Part shown: one piece after another, positions 46,949 through 60,420 of the stretch | Numbering within the stretch: the stretch's first letter is position 1 | Layout of the letters: every line of letters begins with the position of its first letter | DNA from: Osmia lignaria lignaria | Lineage: Eukaryota > Arthropoda > Insecta > Hymenoptera > Megachilidae | Direction of reading: 5' to 3' | DNA: 64,000 bases | Assembly (NCBI RefSeq): GCF_051020975.1 | Contig: NC_135043.1 | Location: forward strand, 4,588,001-4,652,000 | Program-made: the position numbers and the translations under genes | The notes under the pieces: model-generated | Database searches by the model: none | Told to the model about the DNA's origin: nothing | What the model saw: the letters and a program-made list of their open reading frames with translations, nothing else

Positions 46949-49900
46949 GGCTGTCGTCGCGTTATCCTCGAGTGTCCTCGAAGGCCTTTAACGTTGCCTT
47001 AGACCGAGCATCAATTACCAACGAGCAAGGACGTCGTCGTCGTCGTCGTGCGAAACGATTGGGTGTCCTTTTCAGCGCGATACTCGCTTCACGATCATCC
47101 TTTCGCGTCTCGTATTCGTGATCGCAGCATCGAATCACTCGACGAAACGAGCTCCTGCTGAATGGCAACTTGATATCTCATTGGAAAGTATCACTTTCGG
47201 GGTGGGTTGGGTTTCTGGCATTGTATTTAACCCTTCAGTGGGAAAACGGATATCCCGTTACACATCGAAGCTTCGATAATGTAAAATTTGTTAGGGAAAT
47301 AGCAGGAAGTCGAATTGAAAACGCTATCGTTTATTTTTCTAACGGTAAAATATTTGTGGTATTTGTTTTAGTTTCTCTTTATTTCAATTTCTGTTTGTCC
47401 ACGATTTCGAGCAAGTTTCAAGTTTCGAACCACTCCAATTTCGACGAGCTTCTGCCGCGCTTTATGTTTCCGCGCGAATCGCAGGCAGGAAGTGCATTAG
47501 TACTTCGAATGTACAGGTCGTGGTACTCCCATTATCTCCGTTTTTACGATCGAAGGTGGTGTCGCGCGACCTACATTGCTTTTCAACGACGCTCACAGAA
47601 AGATAAGAAACGGGTTAAATCTGGCTTTCTTTTTTTCTTTCTTGTATCTCTATAGTTGTAAAAAAAAAAAAGACGAAGCCAAGCCGATTGGAGGGTCGTA
47701 GGAGGTATCGTGCCGATGAACCGATATCATCCTCGTCGGATCGTTTTGACTCCGGTTCTTGAAAACCGGTCAACGTAAAATTGACGAGCTATATCGGTAC
47801 ACGGTTCGTTGAAAATAAGCGCAGCCCCATCGGCGATTTTACATAACGTTCCAACGATCCGTTCCATCCCTTTGAGGGCGGAAAAAAAATATGAAAAACG
47901 TTTGATCGATCACGGATAGTTAGTTATTTCTCTGTCGATACGCTTTGAAGGATTCAGAGAAACGTAAATGGTCTCTAACTCTGGGAATAGAGAGATTTAT
48001 TCGATTCCAATGGACCTTAAAATAAATTTAGAGAAAGTCGATCAAATTACTTGATTGTTGTTTGTGCACCCTCTTACGAACTAAAGTAGACGTACTTCTC
48101 TAGATACAAATGTTTTTGGAATAAAATCGAGTTTCAATTTTTCCCATAATTCGGAATGCTAATGGCGTCAAGTAGAAATCACGACCACGTGGGATGTTGC
48201 GCGTGCCCGGAAATCATGAAGCAGCAACTTGACGATTTTGCAAATCCAGTTAGAGAACTGGAGAGCCAGCCAGCCGACTGGAACCTTCTGCTCGTCTGCT
48301 TCGACCGGCCGAGCTAATTTGCTTTCCATCGAAAGTAGAGGGTGGGCCGAGGGTGTGCTCGTTAACTAAGCGTGTCGAAACGACGCAACCCTCCTCGGCC
48401 ACTTGCTAACTTCGGTCTACGGCTCGAGAATACCTTAAGCCGCATTAACCCTTTTCCTCGATATTACGCTCCCTTAAAAACATCGAATTTTTACACCATT
48501 CATCAATGGAATACAAACGTTTCTGTCGAAGTTGAACGATGGAATAATTTCTTTGTTCTCTTTTTTTTTCTATTCACTTCCGACAAGTTCCTCTCACCGG
48601 ACGAAGCGAAATCGTTCCGGCTTTGGTTTAACGAATTCACCTTGATGAAATCGATAGGACAGGAGGAACCGGAAGTACGCGTCGGGCACCGCGTGCCAGA
48701 GGAACGGGTGCAACAGAGAGAGGCAGGATCGTGATTGACAAATGCACTTGCCGGTGCTGGATGGAAATTAGTCCGCACCGCGTTGCATTCACTGCGACGA
48801 AATTGTTTCATTCCGAAGCGAGTTCCGTAACTGAGTTTACGCGATCCGAAAGTTGCCGGGCCATTTGCACCCTCGAAAGTTGCCGCGAAACATCATTAAG
48901 CCTTAACAACAATATGGATAGAAAAAATTTTTCTCATATTTCATTGTCATTTTCCCGGCAGTATTCGAATCTCTCGTCGCAGACGATCCCGATTTACATA
49001 GAAACAGATTTTATTCGGCTATTTTTACTGGGAAACTCGTTGTAACGTCGTGAATTATTCCGGGGAAAGGATTTTCAGGCAGCGGTCGAGTGGAGATTTG
49101 AACGTACGCGGAAAATTCGAATCCCTCTGTTGTTCGAGCGAGACTCCGAGCCGCTTGAAAATTGCCGCTCGCGATTAAACGAGTCTCTGCTCGAGTTTGT
49201 CTTCGCTGTTTGAACGACAGAGAGGTGTCGGCTTTCACCGGCAAAGACACCACCTGTTAAGCGTTGTCGAGCGGGGCTGCAAACGAGACTGTTTAAAAGT
49301 CACCCACGACTCGCGTGTTCCGCTTCGCTTTGACTCAAAGGCGCGATCGTCCCTCGGCTTTTGTACCCTCTTCGTCTCTCCCTTCTGTATTCCATCCCCT
49401 TCTTCTTCTGCCGGTGGTTTTAAGGACTGCGTTCGCGTACCTTCCTTTTTATTATTTTTTTTCCCCCGATTTGAACAGCAAGGAAGTCGTTAACGCTGCT
49501 GAATGGATGGGGGAATAGTTTCGAGCCGGATATTCATTGGTTTCGCCTCTTGAATATCGATTGTTCGGTCGATTGAAATGTTCGCTGTTTAACATGGAAA
49601 AATACGAGGCGAAGTATGGTTCAGTCAGTCATTTCCAGCCGTCCAAACACGTCGCAGTTGAATGAAATATTATTTTTTAATTACTTCAGTTGTACATGGC
49701 CTTTTTTGTTTGAGTTTTCTATGGCATTCAGATTTTTATTTTAATAATATTTTAGATTTAATGAAAAACATGTTGGGACATTTCAATCCATTCTACCACT
49801 GCTACTAATAATCAAATTCACTTCTTCACAATATCATTGATTAAGTTGAGAATTTCTATTTAAACTGTAACAATAAACTGTATATTGTGAAAGATTGCAT

Positions 49901-51393
49901 GCTTTGTCATGCAACGACGTGATTAAAATCCGTATACAGAAAGGCTTTTCGGCTGCGCGGTTATTAAATTTAAATTTAATTAACCAACCAAATGAGTTGA
50001 CACGTAAAGCGAAGTATGGGAATCAACCAAATTAGTGTTTGGAAGCGTAGACAGAGTTAATATCAGTGAATTAAAAGAGAATTAGTGTATTCAATGAAAC
50101 TCCGCACAAAGAACGTTTGACACAAAGAAAGAACAGAAAAAAGAATAATTATACATTCCATTCCGTTGAATTAATTAAGGTTAATCAAGTATCTCGAATA
50201 AGCAAGCTTCTCTTCAATCTCGTACGAATATCCGAAAGCGCGGTTCGCGTTGAATTACGAATTTCAAGGTTCTCCCACGAATTATCCAACCCTCCGGGGC
50301 TCCTAATTCTATCCAGCTCGTAGACGAGAGAAATAATATTCCACGAAGGGGTCAGGAAACGTCGACGGGGAGGGCCGTAAAGCTCGAATTTACAGGGTCG
50401 TATTTCGTTTGGAAGCGACGTAACGACGAAATACCAAACGCGATCGTAATTCTCGTCTCCGGAGGATCCGTCCAGGTCGACGTTTAACGACGCAAAGACG
50501 TCGGTGTAAATGCGCCACGGCTAAGTGGTAAACGGCCAGGACAACCGGTGTTTTCCACGCGAAACCATGAATTCCATTCGACGCGTCGAGTAGCACTCGA
50601 AGGAACTCCTCCGGAAAACCGTAATTACCGGTACAACCTCTTACGTCCGCATGCGAAAATCACGCTGCTTTCTCTCGTTGTACAATCTCTCTTATGTTTA
50701 CTCGCGCGAGGAACGCGTTGTATTACGGGGGTCGTTTTCGCGCCGACGATTTCGCTTTGATGCTCTCGAGGAGCCGTTTATAGGACGATTTTCACACAGG
50801 CTTGAATTTAAACCCCGACGATTGCCCGGAATTTTCGTGGAAAATTCTTTACCGAAATACGTAATTCACGTGTCGGTAAGTAATTCGAAACTTCGGAAAG
50901 CGTACAGCTCGATCGTTGAAATCTGCTTTCAACTTGCCGGCCGCCCCCTTTCCACCCTCTTCTGGCCACGCGCCACCACCGTAATGCAAATTACTGGCTA
51001 CACTTACCAATAAAACTGTCCGGAGTGCTCGAACTTAATTATCGCCGGAAGTTACGTAACAGATTGCAGCGTGAGCGGAGGTCGGCCCGAAGAGGAACGG
51101 CCGCGCGTGTTTGCTCGCGAGGACCGAGAGAATTAGTAAGGGTAAATAACGACACCTGGGGGAAAGAGAAAGGCACGGACGGTTGGAAATTAGGTGGAAA
51201 CCCTGCCGCGATGTCGTGGAAGGTTTAATTGATTTGTAACGCCTTCGAATTAACGATGTTTGCCTTTTCATCCAACCGCACCACCTTCCTCCAGGTTCGT
51301 TTGAAGAGTCCTCTTGATGAGAAATAACTCGGCATAAAGTAACATTTCCAAAGTTAAACGGATAAATTATGAACACTTCCGTTTATAAATAAT

Positions 51394-51410
51394 GAAACAC
51401 CGTGTATTTT
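51394..51410. mobile_element. Transposon-end-like motif (orphan)
   Basis: GAAACACCGTGTATTTT resembles the AACACCCTGTAT ends found on many old insect DNA-transposon fragments. The 100 bases before it (51300-51390) may be the remnant. No partner end was found. Confidence 0.2.
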
Positions 51411-52166
51411 GCCTTGCGAATTATTTTCGAACACGGAGAGATAGTTTAACTGTCAGGACGAACGAGATACATGGTAACTGTGCATAAGCTTCGAGCCCGT
51501 TTATTCAGATTAAGCATGAAGTTTGAGCGTAACGCGTGTACGGATTCCAGCGGGGGGTGCATTGTGGCATTGGGAATTAGCATTCTAGATGTTTCATTAG
51601 CCGAGTATTGAGCTTAACTTTCTTAACTCAGACGGAAGTTTCTGAAGCATCTTAACGCATCGTTCGTAAAACTGCGAATACCGGTGTTGCAATGCTGTTC
51701 GGTGGATGAAAATGTCTAGTCGTTTATGTTGAAAATTATCATCGTATCTTGTAGCTAAAATCAAATGTTTATTCAATTACGTTGCTGAATTATCATAAGT
51801 TGTTAGAACAGCATGCCGCACAAGTACCACCATTACCAACTATCAAGAAAGAACAATGTCTCTCGACCTCTGTTGATTGCATCTTAATATCCTTGCGGCA
51901 GAAGGGGTACGCATCCCCCGCCGTCACGTTTTCGACCGCGTCGCCCTAAAACTTCGACTTTACTCCCGCACCGGCGTGGCAGCCGCGTTAATCTTCCTTT
52001 TAACACGCTCGAAACCACGTCGCACCTGGTGCTCTCTCCGAGTGGTCGCGGAAAATATTTTCTTGCAGAGCTAGACACCGGCTGACGTTGGAGATTTGTT
52101 CCCTGCTCGCGATAAGATCGCTCCTTTGGTGGCTCGATTTATTTCGACGGGATCGCGTCACGGATA

Positions 52167-52449
52167 TTCACACCTTATGGGATTTCGATGGGACATTGAT
52201 CGATGTGTATTTCTTTGCCTCCCTTCAAAGTGAACGAAGGAGTTTAGAAACTCATTTCGTTTGAATTCTGCTTCGAAGGATATCGACGTGTATGGACTTG
52301 GAAGATTGAAATTGTTGGAAAATTCAGGATTAAAATACTGAATATAAAGTATGTACTGTGGTCGGGTGAGTGGGACGGGTGAATGGTGCGAATGACTGTT
52401 TAGGTTAAGGTTCGAATGTCGTGCCGAAAATCCCATAGACGGTGTCGAA
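52167..52449. mobile_element. Short inverted-repeat element (MITE-like)
   Basis: The left arm 52167-52197 contains TTCACACC, TATGGGATTT and GACATT in order. The right arm 52415-52449, read on the - strand, contains TTCGACACC, TATGGGATTT and GACATT in the same order with one- or two-base spacing differences. The interior is about 217 bases with no frame of note. Three matching words in order and orientation make an imperfect terminal inverted repeat likely. I saw no clear target-site duplication, and the superfamily is unknown. Confidence 0.4.
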
Positions 52450-55400
52450 AGGGGTGAAACGGGGTGCGGTGTGTGCGACAGAGGGTGGCCCTAGATTTTC
52501 CTTTTTGACCTGAGGGCGAAGAGTTTTGGCGGGGCATAGAGTGAGTTTGACAAACCGAGAGTGAGTGAAGTCAATGCCGAGAGAGAATTACGAGCCGATT
52601 TTAATAAAATCTTACAATAAATCCTAAGTCAATGCATATTTCATACATTACTGATAATATAAGATTATTTAAAATTTAATTTGCTATATTAGATTGCTTT
52701 ACTGTATAAAATTGCTACTCGTCCGATCATACGGTTACTCATACTACTTATCTGACCGCACTATCACAAATCCGTGACCGCACAGTAGTTAAACCAAGTC
52801 AAGTACTATCGATCAATAATTGTATGTTATTATGGTACATGTAAATTGTGGACAGAGTAATTTCAGTAGCAGAGAAGCAGTAAATCGATAAGTATGTTCG
52901 TCTCGGTAAACCGCCCCAACTAATTGATCTATATACAAACGTTCCGTTTCTGCAACTCCAATATTTCAACCGACTGCCGTTTACATCTCGGTCAGTCTAA
53001 CAAATACCTTTGTCTATAGATAAACTCGAAATAATGCAACAACTATCACTCTCTCTCGGTTCACTTATCCTCTAGATTGGATTCAATTTAGTTTCAGTTA
53101 ATTCCTTGGCCGCTGCATCCTGCGACTAGATATTAAGAAAAATGCCAAATATTTTAACATTTTAACATTTTCCTTTTGCCAAGTAACATATTACACATAT
53201 TTTCGTCACAATATCGCGAGCTTTTCCAACTCGTTTCCCAATATCTTTCGGAAGCTTCAAGTTCTGGTATCTCCACGGTTTCCAGGATACCTCGTTGAAT
53301 TCTTTTGATAGTTATTCTGCCGGAACCAGTGGCTCTGAATCTTCTTCAGACATTTCTAACGCGAGACATACGCTTGTATGTTCTTACCAGCGATTCGTCT
53401 TTGAACACGTAACACTATAGAGAGCCGCATAACCATAAGGAGATATGTAACCGTGTAGTAACCGGTAAATGTTAACGGACTAGGATCGCCGTTACCATAT
53501 CGAGCAAGTGGTCCATGAAATCAACTCTGCGGTATAGAAAGGTACGGGCAGGGAACAAACCCCAGACGGCACCTTTTAAAATATCAATTTCTCTTCAGAA
53601 ACCACGATACTCGTGGTTCGATTGCATTTTATGTTTCGAGTGTTTAAAGAAATATATTTCATCACAGTTTCCACTTTTTTTCAATGAAAAGTTGGTTAAA
53701 TATGAATAGAATTTTCATTTACAACTCATTATCTAAAATTTTCTATAATACCGTGCTTCGACAAGGCTTTACTCGCGTTTAATTATTAATCGTCGATCAA
53801 TGCACGGCATTGATAAAGTTCGGCTGCATTTATACACGACGGCTGATTTAATATTCGAAAAGGGAATACGAAAAACGTTTTTACAGATTCAGTTTGTCAG
53901 GTGCCGATGGAGGTTAGTCTTGACACAAATCACACGTTCTATAGTCACGTAATTCCTCGTAGAAGTCATGTAGTTCAATATTTTTCTTCGAATGTTTCTT
54001 ATTCGATTCATCACCCGAGTCTAATTAGTGTAAAGTAAGAATAAATTTGCGTTTTTCTTTTCTTAAATATCTTTAAAATGGCGAGGTGAAATTATTTAAT
54101 GCGATCCACGTAGTTTTATGAACAATGTGCACCAGTTGGAAAATTATCACCCGTCGCATTACCGGAAGTATAAGTACCGTAATGGTGTGATAAATGCGTT
54201 ACACGTGTGGAAGACTAAGCGACCCACTTAGATTCGATGTCGCGTTATGATGTCCATACCGAAGGCGTATGAACTCGCCGGTTGGCGTGACTACGAAAAA
54301 TATATACGACGTAACTTTAAACCTTGTCATTTCGTTAACTGATCGCGTATTTTTATGCCGTGAATATTATTGCATACTTCGAACGATTATCATGGGTAGG
54401 TAGTTTATAACTGGTTACTTTTTATAACTCGACAAAATAACTATGGTTACTTCGCAAGCGTTCTTATTTTTCATAATAAATAATTCATTTATTACTTTGA
54501 TGGGGGCGTATCCAACTGATCATGTAGAAACTTGGTTTACAACGATTTACTGTGCACACGGTCCCCAGCGAGAATGTTACAGAAGCGAAGTGGCAGAGGG
54601 AAACAATGCAACAACAACAAGGGAATTTATGTGCTGTACAGTTGGCTGAGTAACAAAGTGGCTAGAAGCTAACGATTCCACGAATTGTCCGTGGTAACGT
54701 GTCCGCGAGTGTTGCGCGATTATACGTTTTCGCGTAGTACGTCGGGCAAAGAGCAAACGCTCATCGGTCGGGGAGCCCGGTTTTCGCTACTTTCCTCGAA
54801 ATGGTTCGAGTTCCTTCTGGAGAGCTCGAACTTTCGTTCACTTTGATCCAGTTATTTGAAACGAACCGATTGCCCGAGGAGATTGAGAACTCTCGCGTCC
54901 TGCCACCTGGGTTACCGAGATTTCTTTGCCCTTTGAGGATACGAATCCTGGGGCTACGACGATTAACCCTTTCGCGGTTGCAACTACTTCGTCCGAGAAC
55001 TTTTCAAAACTTCAATTCGACATCGGAAAGATTTTCAACCGGAAGATTTATCTGATTGTTCCGTTTGAAAAATATTTGAAGAATAAGACTCGTTTCGAGT
55101 AAACGGCCTTAGGAAATTATTTGTGAAAGTAGATTTGGAAGTCTAAAGAAGGGTTAATAGTTTCGGCTACTGATTGACGATTAAATTTCCGTTTCGATTA
55201 TGTTGATATTGATTAGACACCGATAACCACGATGGCTGACCAACTGAGCAGTTAACAGGTGGTCAAGAGATTCGCAAGAGTAGTAATTGAACCGAGCTGC
55301 AACGGATCAATTTGCACTTGAGTAGATGAACTTTTATCGTTCTTAATGATCGCATTGGGTTGAAATCGTGGGATCGATCAGAAGAGGATAAAAAAATTAA

Positions 55401-57783
55401 TTTATTTTGTAATCGACGTCTCCAACATACATACTTCAAGACGATAAATGGATATTCTAAAAAATGACTGAATAATCTTAATTAAAACTGCACAAAATCG
55501 CATTTTCGACGATGAATCGAACGGACATTTGTCTATGTTCATTGATACCGTCAATTCCGATCGTTCGTACAGCAGACATCGACCATCCTGTTTCAAGCAA
55601 GCAGACCAGAACCGTAATCCAAACACTAGAACGTACAACCCTGATGGCCGTCAATTTGGCGAAACTCGGAGCGTAGAGGAGAACAACAGCTCCGCTTAAG
55701 TACAGCCAGCCGTAGGCACGCAAGCCTATTCACTAACCGGAAGATAATTAGGCGCGTGCATCGAACGACCATCCATCGCCGCATCGTCTCGAGGAAGTGG
55801 CCCATGAAACCCCATCGTCCCTGTCCCGCATCGTCCCTTTCGGCTGGTCGACGATCAGGCTGGTTGGATACGGGAACGAAACGCGGGACGTGGAACGGGG
55901 TGAAATGAAAGCTCGCTACGAGAGGGTTGCTGGCAGGGGGTGTTCGAGTGGCGTGACGAGCTCCCATGAAGGATTTAAGCCGCTTTGCCGCCTTCGACCC
56001 GTCCCTCTAGCCATATAATTAATTTTTCAGTCGTTTTGGAATTCCAAACTCGTTCGCGTGTCCGCTTCCGTTGTCTGCGGCTCGCCGACCGGTCCGACAC
56101 CCGCGAAATAATTATTTGCACGGACGTGTTCGTGCGGCAGCTAGCTGCGCGATTAATTCTTCGCCCGTTCTGGTTAATTTTAATGCGACCCGTAGCCACG
56201 CATGAAGAATCGTACCAATTACGCGGTTTTATTTGTTCCTTCGATATGATGTATCGCGAAGGTAATTGGGAATTTTCTTCTCTGTTTAGAAAAGAATCGT
56301 TTTGTTGGGTTTATAGATTGAGTTTCGAGTATCTTAGGAAACGAAGGGTGAAGTTCTGTTAATAGATGTCGGGCTTCTCCGGGAATCGTGGATACTTTTT
56401 CTTTTCCTTTCTTTGCTGTTCTTCTTCGATCTACCAGCTTGTAGCTCCGGGCAACGGAATCATTTCTCTGGCCCTCGGATTACCGAGAGTTTTCGGAGGC
56501 TTTGAAAAATCCTCTGCTACTAATTGCGCCCGGCCACCGATGAAACAGAACCGGGAAACGAAGCGATAAGCTTTTACGATTTAAGTTTCGAATGAAAACA
56601 ATAATTTCTTCCTTCTGTAAGTTTCAAATTTTCCTGTTCGAACAACACTTCTTCGTTGGCGATGAGAAAAAAAGGAAACGAGGTCATAAGGGAGACCGTT
56701 CTCGCGAGTTCAAACACTGGTTTCGCAGAGTAAGCAACGTGTTCAGCTCTTTCAGCCAAGAAATTCATTCGTTACGGGACGATCACGTTCGTCGTGTAAA
56801 TGACGAGTCTATTCAGCGAAGGGAAGGGATAAGTGGACCGGAAGAGTGGGTCTCTGCGACACTCGGTTGCACGGTCAGGCTGGGTTACCCACTGGTCCGG
56901 GTTAGGTTAGTCGGTTTTTCCTCGTCTGAATAAAGGAGACGAAGCTCGTTGGTTAAGTAAAAGTCACGTTCGACGGTTACAGCAAGTGGCACTCGTTCGA
57001 AACAATCACGAACACGCGAATCGATGGCTAAGTGACGTTTGTTCGATCGAACCCGGGAAGCTCGTTTAATCGGCAGCAAGTGTCTCGAGCCGGCTGCGAG
57101 ATCCCTTGATAAACGGCGCGCGCTGCCACTTTTCGCCAAGAAAATCTCCTTCGATTAGCAATATTCTTCAATGGAATGACGTTGTGGCATTTAACTTGTT
57201 AAAGTTATTTCATTTCATAAGGTGATAGGAAGTAATAGTGCCGAAGGAGGTTATTTAAAACTGGAACAATTAAAAGCAACGAATCTTAATCGATGCACGA
57301 GTGGAATCAGTTATCGAGTATATTACCCGGGGCTGCATCCATCAACCGAGTGCAATTTGAAAATTGCAAGCGACGCAACGGATGTTGGACTAATCGATCG
57401 CATTATGCCAGTGTCGCAGCGTGTACTGCACGTTAACGTGCATCGCGGCTTGATTATCGCGGTGACGGTACATAATAACGAGGTTGGAAACTCGTGGATC
57501 CCGAAAACAGCGTCCCGTCGACCGAATTAATTCGCTTCTCGACGAAAAGCGAAAAGCTCGTGAAAAATGCAACGCCCATTGATAGAGCGTTGCCCGTCGA
57601 CGGTGAACGGGAATCGACAGAGAAAATGCTGCTCGTTAATCGCGGACATCGCCGGAATAGGAGATTCACCGGCATGCATTATGATTCATCAGCCACGCGA
57701 TGATGAAATCGTTTCGCTGATCGATCATCGAAACATCGTTCGGTCGATGCAAATTATTCGATGATGTTCGAACAAGTGAAAGC
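52450..57783. other. Intron-like DNA
   Basis: G-rich DNA with GTGAGT-type words (52440-52600) is followed by AT-rich, CpG-poor DNA (52610-53210). From 54660 to 57140 CpG-rich patches alternate with AT-rich ones. No frame is recognisable as a protein and I see no RNA gene. Confidence 0.3.
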
Positions 57784-58014
57784 GAAAATTGTTAATCCTC
57801 CAACGACGGACCATGGAGAGAGCCCCAATTTAAATGTAATTTTGTATTACATATTATTTTCATTTTCTAAATTTTACACTGTCCCTTTAAATATTATTCT
57901 TTTGGTATAATTAAGCAGGAGAAGGTGAAAATTGGTAACCCTCGGACAGTGGATCATAGAGAGAGCTCCAATTTCAATTTAATCATTTTATAAATTTTAC
58001 GCTATCCCTTTAAA
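57784..58014. repeat. Diverged direct duplication
   Basis: Copy one (57784-57891) and copy two (57927-58014) share, in order, GAAAATTGGTAA-like, GGACCATGGAGAGAGCCCC-like and AAATTTTACACTGTCCCTTT-like segments. The offset is 143 bases at the left end and 123 at the right, so one copy has gained or lost about 20 bases. No frame is conserved between copies. Confidence 0.55.
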
Positions 58015-59974
58015 CTCATTTGTCTGAAAATGATACATTTAAATTTACGTTAATATCCTTGTATATTTTTATCATTTTGGGTCTCGATTAACCCAGACTT
58101 TTAATATCCTTTTAATATCAATCAAATTGCATTTGAACGCTCGTGGCGTTGAATTAAAAATTCCTCGCGTATCCTGTTGAAAATCTGAAACCATGTTACA
58201 ATCCTCATTATTACACTACCCAACGAGGTAAATCGTTTCGCATTGTTACACGAAAATTCATCGGACCGAAACGAAAGTCGACAGGCTTGTTCACCGGAAC
58301 TCGAGCAGACATTAATCGTTACAGGCTGTTGTTACTCGACGGAAGTGCCGAGTGAAACCGCACAAATTAGCAAGAAATACGACGCGGTTGCGTGGAACGT
58401 CGAAAACGGTTCGACGACAAGCGCGACGAAACGACGAGCCGTGCACAGGGGAATCGAATTAATACGAACGAGGTTGGTTCGCGGTGTAAGGGAGCAATTA
58501 ATTTTTCGACTTGTCGGCTCGATTTCGTACCGGCGAAAATGTTTCCTTAGGGGGCCGGAAGTTCCTAGTTGTTTCGCGCGAGCAAGCAAATTAGGGGAGC
58601 CACCCACGGCCCCACGGCCCGCTATTTATATGATGAATTATGGAAATGCCCGCGACTCGAGCGTGCATTCTAAACACCGTTTTAACGAACTTAATTAAAC
58701 GCGAAGTTCGGCCACGAGTTTTCCTCGTAATTCAGCAACCAGCTTTCTCTCGCGACTCTATTCACTCGCGTTTTTAACGCGATATTTTAAAAAGACTTTT
58801 TTGCTTACCCCGCCTCGTTGCATTTACTTTTTCAACAATTAAAGTTGCTTCGGTTTGTCGAACTTTTACCATCTCGATGACGGTTGAAGTGCAATAACAT
58901 TCCAGGATTTACCGTTTAATCTGTTAACTGGGTCATTTTTATTTTCTCCATTCGAAAGTGTGTTGTTCCTTAACGAGATGAATTTACTTTCCACTGTTAT
59001 AATTCTATAAAATTACGTTGCAAGACGGTTCTATCGTTTCAAAAAGGTTTTACCCGCTTTGCTTGACGACGGTGTTAAACTTGTATAATCTTTCTTTGTC
59101 TGACCATACATCAAGCTATTCTACTTACTCCTGAATTTGTAATTTAATACACGGAAGAGAGAGCGTTTGTTAAGGGAAAAAGCAATGATAAAACAGGTCG
59201 GGGTAAAGGTACGAGAGCGAGCATGTGACAGGCGGGAAAAAATAATCCCTGTCAGGGGATTTATAGAATAAAACGGTGAGTGGATGTTACGGTTATTTTC
59301 AAAGCGACCTACTTCGTAACCCTTGTATTTAATTACATCACCGTAAACGACCTTTACTACATTTTATGAGAAGCTATTAAAAAATGAAGAAGAGAAAATA
59401 AGGGCGACGCGTTCTAAAGCTGGTCGCGATTTAATAATAGGGTATTTTATTCGCAAATTTCCTGCTCTCGCTTAATGAGGAATTAATTGGTTCGGTTAAA
59501 TGGACGATTAATAGTTTGAACGTACCAGTCGAAACTAATTGCGGGGGTAATTGAATAGTTGATCGAATTGAATTAAATGGACGTGTAAATTCGTCTACCC
59601 TTAATTGATCTAACAATAAGAATCATCATAAGTCTCTTACATCATAAGTTCTTTTACGTCACCTCCTTTTGTAAAATTCATTTATGTACACTAATGGGAC
59701 CTGCACCGTCTATTAAAATTAAATTAAATTAAAATAAGTTATCTCCTAAATTCCGAAGAATTTTTCCAAAAATATCAATTCAAATTCTTAATATCCTTTC
59801 TGCTCTTAATAAAGAGCGTGAATGTTCACGTGTCACTGACAGATCGATGGTATAACAAAAATAAAAGGGATGAAACTTGAAACAGAAACACGAAAATCCT
59901 TCGCACCCTCTTCCGCAGCACTCTGGCTATTGACATCTCATCCGCCATCAGTCGGGGACACGCGCAGCATTCTG

Positions 59975-59996
59975 AAAAAAAAAAAAAAAAAAAAAA
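59975..59996. repeat. A22 homopolymer
   Basis: Twenty-two consecutive A residues, the longest homopolymer in the window. It lies inside a 167-codon frame (59870-60373), where it would encode a run of seven Lys. That argues against the frame being a real gene. Confidence 0.85.
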
Positions 59997-60405
59997 GAAG
60001 GAGCATGTCCAATTTCCAATTGATCACCATCAAAAGCAGGAGGGCGGTTACTCGCGCGGTCAAACGTAACGCGCGTGGAAGCTCGTCAGCCTCGAAAAGC
60101 CGCACAAACGCTTCTCTCAGCCGACGGCGTGAATGGCTGACAGCTTTCCACGGGAATCGAACGAAAACGGCCGACAACTCGGCTCGTCTCGTTGTCCCCG
60201 CTATTTTTTCCGGTAGATTCGCGCGACCGAGCATCTCGAGCAATTACGCGGCCACCTCGGCCTCCGGTAGAAGGCGTGAACCATCGATAGAGGGGTCGTT
60301 ATTTCCCGGCTGCAAACCTTTCCGCACCCTCTATACAGGCTCTCTCAAAAAAGGCTCTCTTGAAATAAAATAATTTTCCGTTCTTAAGTGTGACGCGTTA
60401 TTTTT

Positions 60406-60420
60406 GAGACACCCCGTATG
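60406..60420 (-). mobile_element. Transposon-end-like motif (orphan)
   Basis: GAGACACCCCGTATG resembles the right end of insect repeats that finish in ACACCCTGTAT. No partner was found within a few kilobases, so at best it is a relic. Confidence 0.2.

Larger units (their letters stand above)
45260..52166. other. Intron-like DNA, nothing convincing coding
   Basis: The weak ORF at 45578-45832 is listed separately. Other frames, such as 161 codons at 47170-47655 and 120 codons at 48372-48734, have no domain or splice support. A12 lies at 47660-47671. CpG-dense patches at 48730-49500 and 50380-51230 have many short overlapping frames. A TTG|GTAAGTG donor-like site on the - strand near 51007 has no matching exon. 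Confidence 0.3.

Noticed and set aside
47170..47655. 161-codon + strand ORF with hydrophobic stretches
   Set aside because: The hydrophobic parts come from T-rich DNA. There is no membrane-protein family resemblance and it ends in a Phe run.
50548..50875. Exon ending at the TCG|GTAAGTAA donor near 50876
   Set aside because: The donor is good, but the frames before it are composition-driven, overlap antisense frames and have no paired acceptor I could identify.
59870..60373. 167-codon + strand ORF
   Set aside because: It runs through a 22-base poly-A giving a Lys run, and the rest is Arg/Ser-rich from CpG DNA with no domain.
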